A stretch of 51,022 bases of DNA from the NCBI GenBank assembly GCA_001724175.1, contig MEDT01000045.1, positions 1 to 51,022 on the forward strand, in the 5' to 3' direction. Shown in pieces: positions 17,341 to 25,068 of this stretch; positions within the stretch are counted from its first letter, which is position 1; each line of letters opens with the position of its first letter. Origin of the DNA: Cytophagaceae bacterium SCN 52-12. Its GTDB lineage: Bacteria; Bacteroidota; Bacteroidia; Cytophagales; Spirosomataceae. The notes beneath the pieces were generated by a model that searched no databases, had not been told where the DNA came from, and saw nothing but the letters and a program-made list of their open reading frames with translations. A program made the translations under genes and the position numbers.

Positions 17341-17348
17341 TAGCTTTG
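17341..17348 (+). promoter_or_regulatory. -7 promoter box for the his leader
   Basis: TAGCTTTG matches the Bacteroidota -7 consensus TAnnTTTG. It ends five bases before the leader ATG at 17354, so transcription would start almost on the start codon and the leader could be translated from a leaderless mRNA. A good TTTG at -33 is missing (TTTTCG at 17309-17314 is 27 or more bases away), so activation or a weak basal promoter is possible. Confidence 0.55.
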
Positions 17349-17353
17349 CGGCA

Positions 17354-17428
17354 ATGAAACATACAGTTCCATATCATCATGAAACCGACCATCTGTCCGG
17401 CCCGGGGCTCGGACTGCAGGTTTTATGA
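17354..17428 (+). CDS. hisL: Histidine leader peptide (24 aa)
   Basis: This short ORF (ATG 17354, TGA 17426) encodes 24 residues with histidines at positions 3, 8, 9 and 13, all CAT codons. Such His density just upstream of a his operon is the mark of an attenuation leader peptide, whose translation senses charged tRNA-His. The last third of the ORF is GC-rich (17402-17410) and can pair with the left arm of the terminator that follows. The peptide itself is not expected to have a function. The gene symbol is by analogy with hisL of enteric bacteria; no sequence homology is implied. Confidence 0.75.
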   Translation: MKHTVPYHHETDHLSGPGLGLQVL

Positions 17429-17509
17429 TTTTGTATCCGGCAGAGAGAAAAGATCATAATCATTCCTGGAGCCCGGTTCTGAGAAGAGTCGGGTTCCTTC
17501 GTTTTTATT
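17402..17509 (+). terminator. his attenuator: terminator with mutually exclusive antiterminator
   Basis: The terminator stem is GGAGCCCGGTT (17468-17478) with AGTCGGGTTCC (17487-17497), 11 pairs including G-U wobbles and an 8-base loop, followed within a few bases by GTTTTTATT (17501-17509). The left arm GAGCCCGG (17469-17476) can instead pair with CCGGGGCTC (17402-17410), inside codons 17-19 of the leader ORF: six perfect pairs, one bulged G, two more pairs. A ribosome stalled at His codons 8-9 would leave 17402-17410 free, form the antiterminator and allow hisH-A-F-IE expression. A ribosome moving on would cover it and let the terminator form. Confidence 0.7.
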
Positions 17510-17512
17510 GTG

Positions 17513-17705
17513 GCTTCGACTCCGCTCAGCCACCAGGTCAAACGAGTTAGCTAAGCGGAGTTAAAAGAGTTAGCTAAGCGGAGTTAAAAGAGACAGCTGA
17601 GCGAAGTTAAAAGAGGCAGCTGAGCGGAGTTAAAAGAGGCAGCTAAGCGGAGTTAAAAGAGACAGCTGAGCGAAGTTAAAAGAGGCAGCTGAGCGGAGTC
17701 GAAGC
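17513..17705. repeat. 18-bp inverted repeat enclosing a seven-copy 23-bp tandem array
   Basis: GCTTCGACTCCGCTCAGC (17513-17530) and its exact reverse complement (17688-17705) bound seven 23-base units running from 17544 to 17704. Units start GAG, contain RCAGCTRAGCGRAG or TTAGCTAAGCGGAG, and end TTAAAA, except the last, which ends TCGAAG and makes the right arm. All other units look like copies of the right arm in which TCGAAG has become TTAAAA. The array lies between the his terminator and hisH, so read-through transcripts cross it. It contains no ORF. Confidence 0.9.
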
Positions 17706-17730
17706 TAGCGTACAAATGTCGATAAATAGG

Positions 17731-17761
17731 GGCTGACAGCTGACTGCTGAAGGCTGATAGC
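17731..17761. repeat. Short GCTGA-rich imperfect repeat before hisH
   Basis: Four imperfect copies of a 7-8 base word (GGCTGACA, GCTGACT, GCTGAAG, GCTGATAG) fill 17731-17761, ending 10 bases before the hisH start codon at 17772. It may influence ribosome access. The function is unknown. Confidence 0.5.
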
Positions 17762-17771
17762 TTTTATACAG

Positions 17772-18359
17772 ATGAATACAGTAATCATAAAGTACAACGC
17801 AGGGAATGTCCGGTCGGTGATGTACGCGCTCGACCGGCTGGGGGTCAATTATTCCTATACGGATTCGGAAGAGGAGATCAGAGGAGCCGATAAGGTGATA
17901 TTCCCGGGAGTGGGCGAGGCAAGCTCCGCAATGGCCTATTTGAAAGAAAAGAGGCTGGACCGTCTTATCCCTTCGCTCAGGCAGCCTGTGCTCGGCACCT
18001 GCGTCGGCATGCAGCTCATGTGCAGGTATTCTGAAGAAGGCGATACCCGGTGTATGGGAATTTTTGACGTAGACGTAAGGCGTTTCCCGCAGCAGGAAGG
18101 CTTTAAAGTCCCTCATATGGGATGGAACAGCATCTTTGATTACAGGACACCGCTTACGGGAGAGCTGCCTGAGAATGCCTATGTTTATTTTGTGCACAGC
18201 TATATGGCGCCGGTATGTGAGCACACGGTAGCTACCTGCGACTATATCGTGCCTTTCAGTGCCCTGCTTCAGAAAGATAATTTCTACGCTGCCCAGTTTC
18301 ACTGCGAGATCAGCGGCGACGCGGGTCAGAAGATACTGGAGCGCTTCCTGAAACTGTGA
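17772..18359 (+). CDS. hisH: Imidazole glycerol phosphate synthase, glutamine amidotransferase subunit
   Basis: HisH hydrolyses glutamine and passes ammonia to HisF in the fifth step of histidine synthesis. It has 195 residues. The class I amidotransferase triad is complete: Cys77 in G-T-C-V-G-M-Q, His177 and Glu179 in Q-F-H-C-E-I-S. The usual Pro of F-H-P-E is Cys here, a mild substitution. The oxyanion region P-G-V-G-E is near residue 50, and H-M-G-W-N-S and Y-F-V-H-S-Y are also present. It is the first enzyme gene after the attenuator and is followed by hisA 25 bases later. hisG, hisD, hisC and hisB are not in this window. Confidence 0.96.
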   Translation: MNTVIIKYNAGNVRSVMYALDRLGVNYSYTDSEEEIRGADKVIFPGVGEASSAMAYLKEKRLDRLIPSLRQPVLGTCVGMQLMCRYSEEGDTRCMGIFDVDVRRFPQQEGFKVPHMGWNSIFDYRTPLTGELPENAYVYFVHSYMAPVCEHTVATCDYIVPFSALLQKDNFYAAQFHCEISGDAGQKILERFLKL

Positions 18360-18384
18360 GTCTAATCAAAGAGTTTACAATGTT

Positions 18385-19113
18385 ATGTTTATAATACCCG
18401 CAATAGATCTGATCGAGGGGAAATGTGTAAGGCTTACACAGGGAGACTACGCCCGGAAGAAAATTTATAATGAAAACCCGCTGGAGGTTGCGCAGCAATT
18501 CGAGGACGCGGGATTGAAACGGCTCCACCTTGTCGATCTCGACGGCGCCAAAGCCGGGAAGGTGATCAACTGGAAAGTGCTCGAGACATTGGCCGGGAAA
18601 ACCGGCCTTCATATCGATTTCGGGGGCGGCGTACAATCGGACGAAGACCTCCGGATCGTCTGGGACTGCGGCGCGAGGCAGGTGACCGGGGGGAGCATTG
18701 CCGTAAAGAACCCCGGCTTATTTGAAAGCTGGCTGTCGCAGTATGGCGGAGACCGCATCATCCTGGGAGCCGACGCCCGGAATGAAAAGGTGGCGGTAGG
18801 CGGATGGGAGGAAGGAACTTCGCTGTGGGTCTACGATTTTGTGGAAGAATATGTAGCCAAAGGGGTGAAGTATACCATCAGTACCGACGTTGCAAAGGAC
18901 GGGCTGCTGCAGGGACCTTCCCTGGAGCTTTACAGGAATCTTCAGGAAAAATGTCCCGGCCTGAATATCATTGCCAGCGGGGGCGTGAGCGGTATGGCGG
19001 ACATAGAAGCGCTGGCAGAACAGCAGGTATTCGGGGTCATAGTGGGAAAGGCAATATACGAAGGACGAGTGACTTTAAAAGAGCTCGGGCTGTTTGAAGT
19101 ACAAAATACATAA
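18385..19113 (+). CDS. hisA: Phosphoribosylformimino-5-aminoimidazole carboxamide ribotide isomerase
   Basis: HisA catalyses the Amadori isomerisation of ProFAR to PRFAR, a cytoplasmic (beta-alpha)8 barrel enzyme of 242 residues. The two catalytic aspartates are in place: Asp8 in P-A-I-D-L-I-E-G-K and Asp168 in S-T-D-V-A-K-D-G. Phosphate-binding glycines are visible in D-F-G-G-G-V-Q and I-A-S-G-G-V-S. It lies in the his operon, 25 bases after hisH and 5 bases before hisF. Confidence 0.97.
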   Translation: MFIIPAIDLIEGKCVRLTQGDYARKKIYNENPLEVAQQFEDAGLKRLHLVDLDGAKAGKVINWKVLETLAGKTGLHIDFGGGVQSDEDLRIVWDCGARQVTGGSIAVKNPGLFESWLSQYGGDRIILGADARNEKVAVGGWEEGTSLWVYDFVEEYVAKGVKYTISTDVAKDGLLQGPSLELYRNLQEKCPGLNIIASGGVSGMADIEALAEQQVFGVIVGKAIYEGRVTLKELGLFEVQNT

Positions 19114-19118
19114 CGGAT

Positions 19119-19895
19119 ATGCTTACCAAGCGGATTATTCCCTGTCTGGACGTAAAAGACGGACGAACAGTGAAAGGGGTCAATTTTGTCAACCTGAGGG
19201 ATGCCGGCGATGCGGTGGAGCTCGGCCGGCTGTATGCCGACCAGGGTGCCGATGAGCTGGTTTACCTCGATATCACCGCAACGGTAGAAGGGCGGGGCAC
19301 CTTCCTGGAGCTGGTTACCAAAGTGGCTCAGAGTGTTAACATACCTTTTACGGTCGGAGGCGGAATTTCGTCAGTAAAGGATGTTTCGGCCTTGCTGCAT
19401 GCAGGGGCGGACAAGATATCCGTCAATTCTGCCGCTGTGCGTGAACCGGGACTGATCGATGAGCTGAGCAGGGAATTCGGCAGCCAGTGTATTGTGGTAG
19501 CCATCGATACGCGCTTCATCGAAACGGCGCCAGGGAAATACGAGCACATTGTCCATACGCACGGCGGACGCAGGCCGACTCCCGCAGGCACCCTTGAGTG
19601 GGCCCGGGAGGTGGAGGACAGGGGCGCCGGCGAAATACTGCTCACCTCCATGGATACGGACGGGACGAAGGCAGGGTTTGCGCTTGAGCTGACAGCCGCT
19701 ATATCGGGTAGCGCAGGTATTCCCGTCATTGCTTCGGGAGGAGCCGGCACCATGCAGCATTTCTGCGAAGTATTTACGGAAGGAAAGGCCGATGCCGCCC
19801 TGGCGGCCAGTATTTTTCATTTTGGCGAAATCGCCATCCCGGAGCTCAAAGACTATCTTACTGAACAAAATATTCCTATGCGCCGCACGCGCTGA
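19119..19895 (+). CDS. hisF: Imidazole glycerol phosphate synthase, cyclase subunit
   Basis: HisF uses ammonia from HisH to turn PRFAR into imidazole glycerol phosphate and AICAR. The protein has 258 residues, slightly longer than the usual ~251 at the C-terminus. Catalytic Asp11 ([10 protein letters not shown]) and Asp130 (V-V-A-I-D-T-R) are present, with the phosphate loops F-T-V-G-G-G-I-S and V-I-A-S-G-G-A-G and the S-M-D-T-D-G-T block. It follows hisA by 5 bases and is 19 bases before hisIE, so HisH and HisF are made from one message. Confidence 0.97.
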   Translation: MLTKRIIPCLDVKDGRTVKGVNFVNLRDAGDAVELGRLYADQGADELVYLDITATVEGRGTFLELVTKVAQSVNIPFTVGGGISSVKDVSALLHAGADKISVNSAAVREPGLIDELSREFGSQCIVVAIDTRFIETAPGKYEHIVHTHGGRRPTPAGTLEWAREVEDRGAGEILLTSMDTDGTKAGFALELTAAISGSAGIPVIASGGAGTMQHFCEVFTEGKADAALAASIFHFGEIAIPELKDYLTEQNIPMRRTR

Positions 19896-19914
19896 ACGTT
19901 AACCCAATCGGATT

Positions 19915-20517
19915 ATGAACTTAAATTTTTCAAAATCGCCTGACGGACTGCTGCCGGTTGTCATACAGGACAGCCTGACCGGGAAAGTGCTTATGCTGGG
20001 CTATATGAACGCCGAGGCTTTAAAACAGACGCTGGAGTCGGGGAAAGTTACTTTTTTCAGCCGGAGCAAGCAGCGGCTGTGGGTAAAAGGAGAGACGTCG
20101 GGCAACTTCCTGTTCGTAAAAGAGGCGCTGGTAGACTGCGACCAGGATACCCTGCTCATCAAAGCCGAACCTGCAGGCCCTGTCTGCCATACGGGAGCGG
20201 CGACTTGTTTTGAAAGCTCAAACGACGGGAAATCGCTTTTTCTCAGCTATCTTCAGAAGGATATTATCCGGAAGAGAAAAAATAAGCCGTCTGAGTCGTC
20301 CTATACCAGCAAGCTCTTTGCCAGGGGGATCAATAAAGTGGCGCAGAAGGTAGGAGAGGAGGCCGTGGAAGTTGTCATAGAAGCGAAAGACAGCAACGAC
20401 GAGCTGTTCAAAAACGAGGTGGCCGACCTGCTTTTTCACCTGCTGGTACTGCTGGAGCATAAAAATATTGACTTAGACGAAGTAATTGACGTACTTCGTA
20501 GCAGGCACAAGTCCTGA
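19915..20517 (+). CDS. hisIE: Bifunctional phosphoribosyl-AMP cyclohydrolase / phosphoribosyl-ATP pyrophosphatase
   Basis: This fused enzyme performs steps 2 and 3 of histidine synthesis. Residues 1-~105 are HisI, with Zn/Mg ligand motifs F-F-S-R-S-K-Q-R-L-W, D-C-D-Q-D-T-L-L and G-P-V-C-H-T-G. Residues ~120-200 are HisE, a MazG-like pyrophosphatase with K-V-G-E-E-A-V-E-V-V-I-E-A and N-E-V-A-D-L-L-F-H. The HisI-HisE fusion is common in Bacteroidota and in enteric bacteria. It is the last his gene of the operon here, 88 bases before a membrane protein gene. Confidence 0.97.
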   Translation: MNLNFSKSPDGLLPVVIQDSLTGKVLMLGYMNAEALKQTLESGKVTFFSRSKQRLWVKGETSGNFLFVKEALVDCDQDTLLIKAEPAGPVCHTGAATCFESSNDGKSLFLSYLQKDIIRKRKNKPSESSYTSKLFARGINKVAQKVGEEAVEVVIEAKDSNDELFKNEVADLLFHLLVLLEHKNIDLDEVIDVLRSRHKS

Positions 20518-20605
20518 TCCCGGCTATCAGCCCGGCCTTTTAACCGATACTTCGATGGCCCGATAGCTATCGGAGTACCAATCACTACATTAATCTTTAT
20601 ACTGT

Positions 20606-20941
20606 ATGAGACTTTTGATAAGACTACTGATCATAACTTTAGGCGTACTGGTTGCAGTCAATATTATCGACGGGGTAGATGTACCCGGTACCCAGCAGGC
20701 GATAGTGGTAGCCGTAGTATTCGGGCTTTTGAATGCGTTTCTGAAGCCGGTGCTGCAGATACTCGCCTTACCGGTCACGATTTTAACGTTGGGGATTTTT
20801 TATTTTGTCATCAACGTATTTATCGTTTACCTCACTTCTTATATCGTACCCAGTTTCACGGTGGCGGGCTTCATTCCGGCGTTGTTATTCAGCATTGTAG
20901 TCTCTCTGGTCTCCTGGCTTCTGGGGATCTTTTTAGACTGA
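20606..20941 (+). CDS. Four-helix membrane protein of the phage holin family 4 (PF04020-like)
   Basis: The protein has 111 residues and is almost wholly hydrophobic, with four membrane helices (about 2-22, 30-50, 58-80 and 88-108) and N-G-D-V/I-P type turns. The order I-D-G-V-D-V-P-G near residue 22 and L-N-A-F-L-K-P-V-L near 44 is typical of PF04020 proteins, which are called holin-like only by family name. They are widespread chromosomal proteins of unknown role, and nothing here suggests a prophage. It is followed 46 bases later by a second small membrane protein. Confidence 0.8.
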   Translation: MRLLIRLLIITLGVLVAVNIIDGVDVPGTQQAIVVAVVFGLLNAFLKPVLQILALPVTILTLGIFYFVINVFIVYLTSYIVPSFTVAGFIPALLFSIVVSLVSWLLGIFLD

Positions 20942-20987
20942 GCGCCGTTTCCCGGAAGCAGTCCGGTCCAGAGCAAAGAATATAACA

Positions 20988-21317
20988 ATGACTATGCTAA
21001 ACCAGTTCGAAGAATTAAGGGACACACTTTACAGGTTTATTGAAACCCGTATCGACCTGCTGGAAGTTGAGACGCGCGGCTATATTGAGAAGATAATTCT
21101 CAAGCTGGTCTATGCGGCGCTTGTTTTGATAGCGGTCGCGATCCTGGTCACTTTTCTGTTGCTGCTGCTGGCGGTTTATTTAAATACCCTGCTTCAGAGC
21201 GTATTTGCAGGATACCTGATCATAGCGGGGTTTTTCGCCTTTGTGCTTGTCCTGCTTCTGGGCTTCCGCGAAGCCTGCCTGAAATTTATCCGCTGGATAC
21301 TGGAAAAGATCTTCTAG
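20988..21317 (+). CDS. Phage holin family 3/6-like (DUF1469) membrane protein
   Basis: The protein has 109 residues: an amphipathic N-terminal helix (residues ~1-38, F-I-E-T-R-I-D-L-L-E-V-E-T), then two membrane helices (~40-62 and ~70-92) and a short basic tail. This is the layout of PF07332 proteins, cytoplasmic-membrane proteins often found next to YtxH-like stress proteins, as here. The start M-T-M-L at 20988 is taken; an ATG two codons later would also serve. Confidence 0.75.
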   Translation: MTMLNQFEELRDTLYRFIETRIDLLEVETRGYIEKIILKLVYAALVLIAVAILVTFLLLLLAVYLNTLLQSVFAGYLIIAGFFAFVLVLLLGFREACLKFIRWILEKIF

Positions 21318-21455
21318 CATGACGAGCCGGACGAAGGCTGCACAGTTCCCGGTCTCAGGCGTTTTAAACGCGAAAACCGGGTTCGCTGATTGAGATTTCG
21401 CAGGAATCGTTATTTTTGAGAAATATTGAGGAAAAAGAATCCGGAGCATACGCGC

Positions 21456-21857
21456 ATGAACCTGAGAGCACCAAAAATTTCGCCCCCTTTTACCTCCAGT
21501 ACCGAGGAGGAAAAGGATGTCTTAAATGAGAGGCTGAACCTTTATAAGGACAAGCTGGATGACCAATGGTCTGGTATCAAGCATGACCTGTCGGAATACG
21601 GGAAGCGCGCTGCCATAATAGGCGGCGTGGTCCTGGGCGTTTACGGGCTCCTTAATCTTATCCTGCCGGAAGCCGACGAGGAGGAGGAGCTGCATGTCGT
21701 GGAGGATAGAAGGCCGGTGAAAAAAGCCGGGATAGGAATTCCGCTGGCAGGCGCAATACAGAGCATTTTGTGGACTGTGGCCATGAGCTGGGCTAAAGAA
21801 AAGGTCAGGGATTTTGTGGTAGCAGATAAACCGGCGAATATTGAAAGTGAAGAATAA
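21456..21857 (+). CDS. Membrane-associated hypothetical protein, YtxH-like
   Basis: The ATG at 21456 was preferred over a TTG at 21426. The protein has 133 residues: an acidic N-terminal helix (residues ~18-50), a hydrophobic G-V-V-L-G-V-Y-G-L-L segment near residue 60, a cluster of Asp/Glu (E-A-D-E-E-E-E-L) and a second, weaker hydrophobic stretch near 95-108. No enzyme motif is visible. With its two predecessors it forms a trio of small envelope proteins. Its end overlaps the start of the GGGP synthase gene, so expression of the two may be coupled. Confidence 0.6.
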   Translation: MNLRAPKISPPFTSSTEEEKDVLNERLNLYKDKLDDQWSGIKHDLSEYGKRAAIIGGVVLGVYGLLNLILPEADEEEELHVVEDRRPVKKAGIGIPLAGAIQSILWTVAMSWAKEKVRDFVVADKPANIESEE

Positions 21858-22608
21858 TTTGGTTGCCCGGCTCCTGGAAAGAAAAAGGAGTAAAATAAAA
21901 TCGCTGGCAGTGTTGCTCGACCCGGATAAGGTTGACATAGAAACGCTGCCTTCTTTTGTTCAAAAGGCTGTTTTATGCGGAGTCGACTTTTTTTTTATCG
22001 GCGGGAGCCTGATAACCCATTACCGTCTCGATCGTCTCGTAAAGGGAATAAAAGAGCATTGCAGCGTTCCGGTGGTTCTTTTCCCGGGCAATAGCCTTCA
22101 TATCGAGCCCGGCGCCGATGCCATCCTGTTGCTGAGCCTTATTTCCGGCAGGAACCCCGAGTTGCTGATCGGCCAGCACGTAACCGCTGCGCCGCTTTTA
22201 AAAAGGAGCCGGCTGGAGATCATTCCCACCGGCTACATGCTGATAGAAAGCGGCAGGACAACGACAGTATCCTATATAAGCAACACCCTGCCGATCCCGG
22301 CAGATAAGCCCGACATAGCGGTGTGTACGGCTATGGCCGGCGAAATGCTCGGTCTGCAGACCATCTTCCTGGATGCCGGCAGCGGCGCATTGCGGCCTGT
22401 CCCGGCAGACATGATACGGGCTGTGAGCAAGGGTGTCGACATACCCCTGATCGTAGGCGGCGGTATCGATACGATCGAAAAGGCATCGGCTGCTCTGAAT
22501 GCCGGCGCAGACCTGATCGTGGTCGGCAACGCCATAGAGCGGGACCCGCTTTTCCTGGAAGGACTTTCACTCCTCGAAAAGCAGGAGAGAGTGCTTGATA
22601 ATTCATAA
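21847..22608 (+). CDS. Geranylgeranylglyceryl phosphate synthase-like (GGGPS/PcrB family)
   Basis: This TIM-barrel prenyltransferase joins a prenyl diphosphate to glycerol 1-phosphate by an ether bond. Motifs of the family are present: L-L-D-P-D-K near residue 20, F-F-I-G-G-S-L-I-T near 50, L-F-P-G-N near 80, G-Y-M-L-I near 130, L-D-A-G-S-G-A near 175, V-G-G-G-I near 205 and V-V-G-N-A-I near 228. Bacteroidota carry such enzymes, whose membrane role is still debated. The start is uncertain: GTG at 21847 (used) and TTG at 21841 both overlap the previous gene, and no ATG fits. Confidence 0.9.
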   Translation: MKNNLVARLLERKRSKIKSLAVLLDPDKVDIETLPSFVQKAVLCGVDFFFIGGSLITHYRLDRLVKGIKEHCSVPVVLFPGNSLHIEPGADAILLLSLISGRNPELLIGQHVTAAPLLKRSRLEIIPTGYMLIESGRTTTVSYISNTLPIPADKPDIAVCTAMAGEMLGLQTIFLDAGSGALRPVPADMIRAVSKGVDIPLIVGGGIDTIEKASAALNAGADLIVVGNAIERDPLFLEGLSLLEKQERVLDNS

Positions 22609-22627
22609 CCCTCCATTTTCATCCCGG

Positions 22628-23476
22628 ATGGAACTGACCGATTTCAGAACAGCTATCGACCGGTACAAGGTACTTTTTTTCGATGCTTTCGGCGTATTGA
22701 AAACATACAATGCCCTCATTCCCGGAATTGAGAAGACATTCGGATACCTCAGGGAAACCGGCAAGGAGTTTTACATCCTGACCAATGATGCTTCACGCAG
22801 CCCCGAGCAGCTTGCTGAGTCCTATCACAGGCTGGGCCTCTATGATATAGGTCCCGATTCCATCGTTTCATCGGGCATGCTGGCCAGGGAGTATCTGCAG
22901 TATAAGGTCGAAAACGGTACGGTGGCTTACCTGGGAACAAGGAATTCCGCGCACTACCTGGAAACGGCCGGTCTTAAAGCGTTGTCGATTGCCGATCTCG
23001 ATCCGGAAAATATGGACGATATCCGCGCCCTGGTTTTTATGGACGACGAAGGCTTCGACTGGAATACGGATCTGAACAAAACGCTCAACCTGATCCGGAG
23101 ACGGACCATCCCGGTCATAGTGGCCAATACCGACAAGACCTACCCGATGGGTATGAAGACAGTGGCCATAGCCATCGGCGCGGTTGCGAAAATGATCGAG
23201 GATATCGTTGGAAAGCAGTTCATGCGATTCGGTAAGCCCGATGCACAGATGTTTATTTTTGCCTATCAGCATATCCAGAACAACCCCGGGGTGAGCCGCA
23301 GCGACATCCTGATGGTAGGCGATACGCTGCATACCGACATATTAGGAGGAAACAAGTTCGGGCTCGATACCGCATTGGTGCTTACCGGCAATACGCGCCT
23401 GGAAGAAGTAGACATGCGGATCAGGAGCACAGGCATTATACCTACTTATATTTGCGAGTCGGCGGTAGTTAAATGA
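22628..23476 (+). CDS. HAD-superfamily IIA hydrolase (TIGR01459-like) with variant motif I
   Basis: The protein has 282 residues and starts at the ATG at 22628; an upstream TTG would overlap the previous gene. HAD motifs are in order: motif I F-F-D-A-F-G-V-L (nucleophile Asp19, but Phe21 where most phosphatases have the acid/base Asp), motif II I-L-T-N-D-A-S, motif III Lys in F-G-K-P-D-A, and motif IV M-V-G-D-T-L-H-T-D. A class IIA cap lies between motifs II and III. NagD and p-nitrophenylphosphatases share this layout, while the TIGR01459 subgroup has D-x-W-G or D-x-F-G. It is 19 bases after the GGGP synthase gene, so a link to prenyl or glycerol phosphate metabolism is possible but unproven. 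Confidence 0.85.
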   Translation: MELTDFRTAIDRYKVLFFDAFGVLKTYNALIPGIEKTFGYLRETGKEFYILTNDASRSPEQLAESYHRLGLYDIGPDSIVSSGMLAREYLQYKVENGTVAYLGTRNSAHYLETAGLKALSIADLDPENMDDIRALVFMDDEGFDWNTDLNKTLNLIRRRTIPVIVANTDKTYPMGMKTVAIAIGAVAKMIEDIVGKQFMRFGKPDAQMFIFAYQHIQNNPGVSRSDILMVGDTLHTDILGGNKFGLDTALVLTGNTRLEEVDMRIRSTGIIPTYICESAVVK

Positions 23477-23519
23477 GCCGGCTTCTTTTATAAATGCATA
23501 CTAACTTTTTTGAATTCTT

Positions 23520-25061
23520 ATGCTATCAAAAACTTACGGCAGCGCGGTTTATGGGGTAAATGCTACTATGATCACGCTAGAAGTGACCGTCGCGCAGGGA
23601 CTCGGTTTTTTTATGGTAGGGCTTGCCGACAGCGCTGTGAAGGAAAGCCAGCAACGTGTAGAGGCTTCGCTGACGTTTTCGGGCTATAAGATGCCCCGGC
23701 AGAAAATTGTGGTGAATATGGCTCCGGCCGACCTGAGAAAAGAAGGCTCTGCCTACGACCTGCCGATAGCGCTGTGCGTGCTCGAATCTTCCGCGCAGAT
23801 CATCCCGGCCAGGAGCCTTCAGGATTATGTAATTATGGGAGAGCTCTCGCTCGACGGCTCGCTGAGACCGATAAAGGGGGTATTGCCTATTGCTGTCGAG
23901 GCGAGAAGGCAGGGATTCAAAGGTTTTATCCTTCCTTCGGAGAACGCGCATGAAGCAGCTATTGTCAATCAGCTGGATGTGATCCCGGTACAGTCCGTCA
24001 GGGAAGCGATAGATTTCCTGGAGGGTAAAAAGGAGATCCTGCCGCTGCAGGTCGATACAAGAGATCTGTTTTACAGCAGCCAGAACGATTACGATGCCAA
24101 TTTTGCTCATGTCCAAGGACAGGAGAATATCAAGCGGGCGCTGGAAATCGCGGCTGCAGGAGGGCACAACGTGATCATGATAGGGCCTCCCGGCGCGGGG
24201 AAAACGATGCTTGCCAAAAGGATCCCCGGTATACTTCCGCCTCTTACGCTTCACGAGGCGCTTGAGGCTACCAAGATACATTCGGTAGCCGGGAAGCTGG
24301 CTGCCCATTCATCCCTGATCTCGAGAAGGCCTTTCCGGTCTCCCCATCATTCGATATCGGATGCGGCGCTGGTGGGAGGCGGCAGCTTTCCGCAGCCCGG
24401 TGAAATTTCCCTGGCGCACAACGGCGTCCTTTTCCTCGACGAGCTTCCCGAATTCAAGCGCACGGTGCTGGAAGTGATGAGACAGCCGCTCGAAGAGCGG
24501 AAAGTAAGTATTTCGCGGGCCCGGATGGCGGTTGAATTTCCGTCGAATTTTATGCTTATTGCCAGTATGAACCCCTGTCCGTGCGGGTACTACAACCATC
24601 CCGACAAGGAATGCGTCTGCGGGCCGGGGGTTGTACAGAAATATCTTAATAAAGTCAGCGGGCCGCTTCTCGACCGGATCGACCTGCATGTGGAGGTAAC
24701 GCCTGTTTCCTTCGACCAGATCTCATCCGTGAGGAAATCCGAAAGCAGCAGCGAAATCAGGGAGAGGGTGATCCGGGCAAGGGAAAAGCAGACCGAACGC
24801 TTTAAGGAGACCCCGGGGATCTATTCGAATGCCATGATGTCGCCGGAAATGGTAAAGGAAGTCTGCGGGATAAGCGAGGCAGGAAGGATTTTGCTCAGGA
24901 CAGCCATGAACCGCCTGGGGTTGTCGGCACGCGCATACGACCGGATCCTGAAGGTATCCAGGACCATAGCCGACCTGGCGGAAAGCGCTGAGATCAAAAT
25001 AGAGCACCTGGCGGAGGCTATCCACTACCGGAGCCTGGACCGGGAAAACTGGGCCGGGTAA
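23520..25061 (+). CDS. YifB/ComM family Mg-chelatase-like AAA+ ATPase
   Basis: The protein has 513 residues: an N-terminal Lon-protease-like fold domain (residues ~1-170), a Mg-chelatase ChlI-type AAA+ core with Walker A G-P-P-G-A-G-K-T (~222-229) and Walker B V-L-F-L-D-E-L-P-E-F, and a cysteine-rich insert C-P-C-G-Y-Y-N followed by E-C-V-C-G. ComM, the studied member, is a hexameric helicase promoting branch migration in natural transformation. Many non-competent bacteria also have it. It is followed by the toxin-antitoxin locus. Confidence 0.92.
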   Translation: MLSKTYGSAVYGVNATMITLEVTVAQGLGFFMVGLADSAVKESQQRVEASLTFSGYKMPRQKIVVNMAPADLRKEGSAYDLPIALCVLESSAQIIPARSLQDYVIMGELSLDGSLRPIKGVLPIAVEARRQGFKGFILPSENAHEAAIVNQLDVIPVQSVREAIDFLEGKKEILPLQVDTRDLFYSSQNDYDANFAHVQGQENIKRALEIAAAGGHNVIMIGPPGAGKTMLAKRIPGILPPLTLHEALEATKIHSVAGKLAAHSSLISRRPFRSPHHSISDAALVGGGSFPQPGEISLAHNGVLFLDELPEFKRTVLEVMRQPLEERKVSISRARMAVEFPSNFMLIASMNPCPCGYYNHPDKECVCGPGVVQKYLNKVSGPLLDRIDLHVEVTPVSFDQISSVRKSESSSEIRERVIRAREKQTERFKETPGIYSNAMMSPEMVKEVCGISEAGRILLRTAMNRLGLSARAYDRILKVSRTIADLAESAEIKIEHLAEAIHYRSLDRENWAG

Positions 25062-25068
25062 AATGGGA

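Noticed and set aside
17544..17705. CRISPR array
   Set aside because: Units are contiguous with no unique spacers, no cas genes are nearby, and they derive from the flanking inverted repeat.
20606..21317. 'Holin' genes as evidence of a prophage
   Set aside because: The two families carry the holin name only by profile similarity and are common chromosomal membrane proteins. No capsid, terminase, integrase or endolysin gene is nearby.
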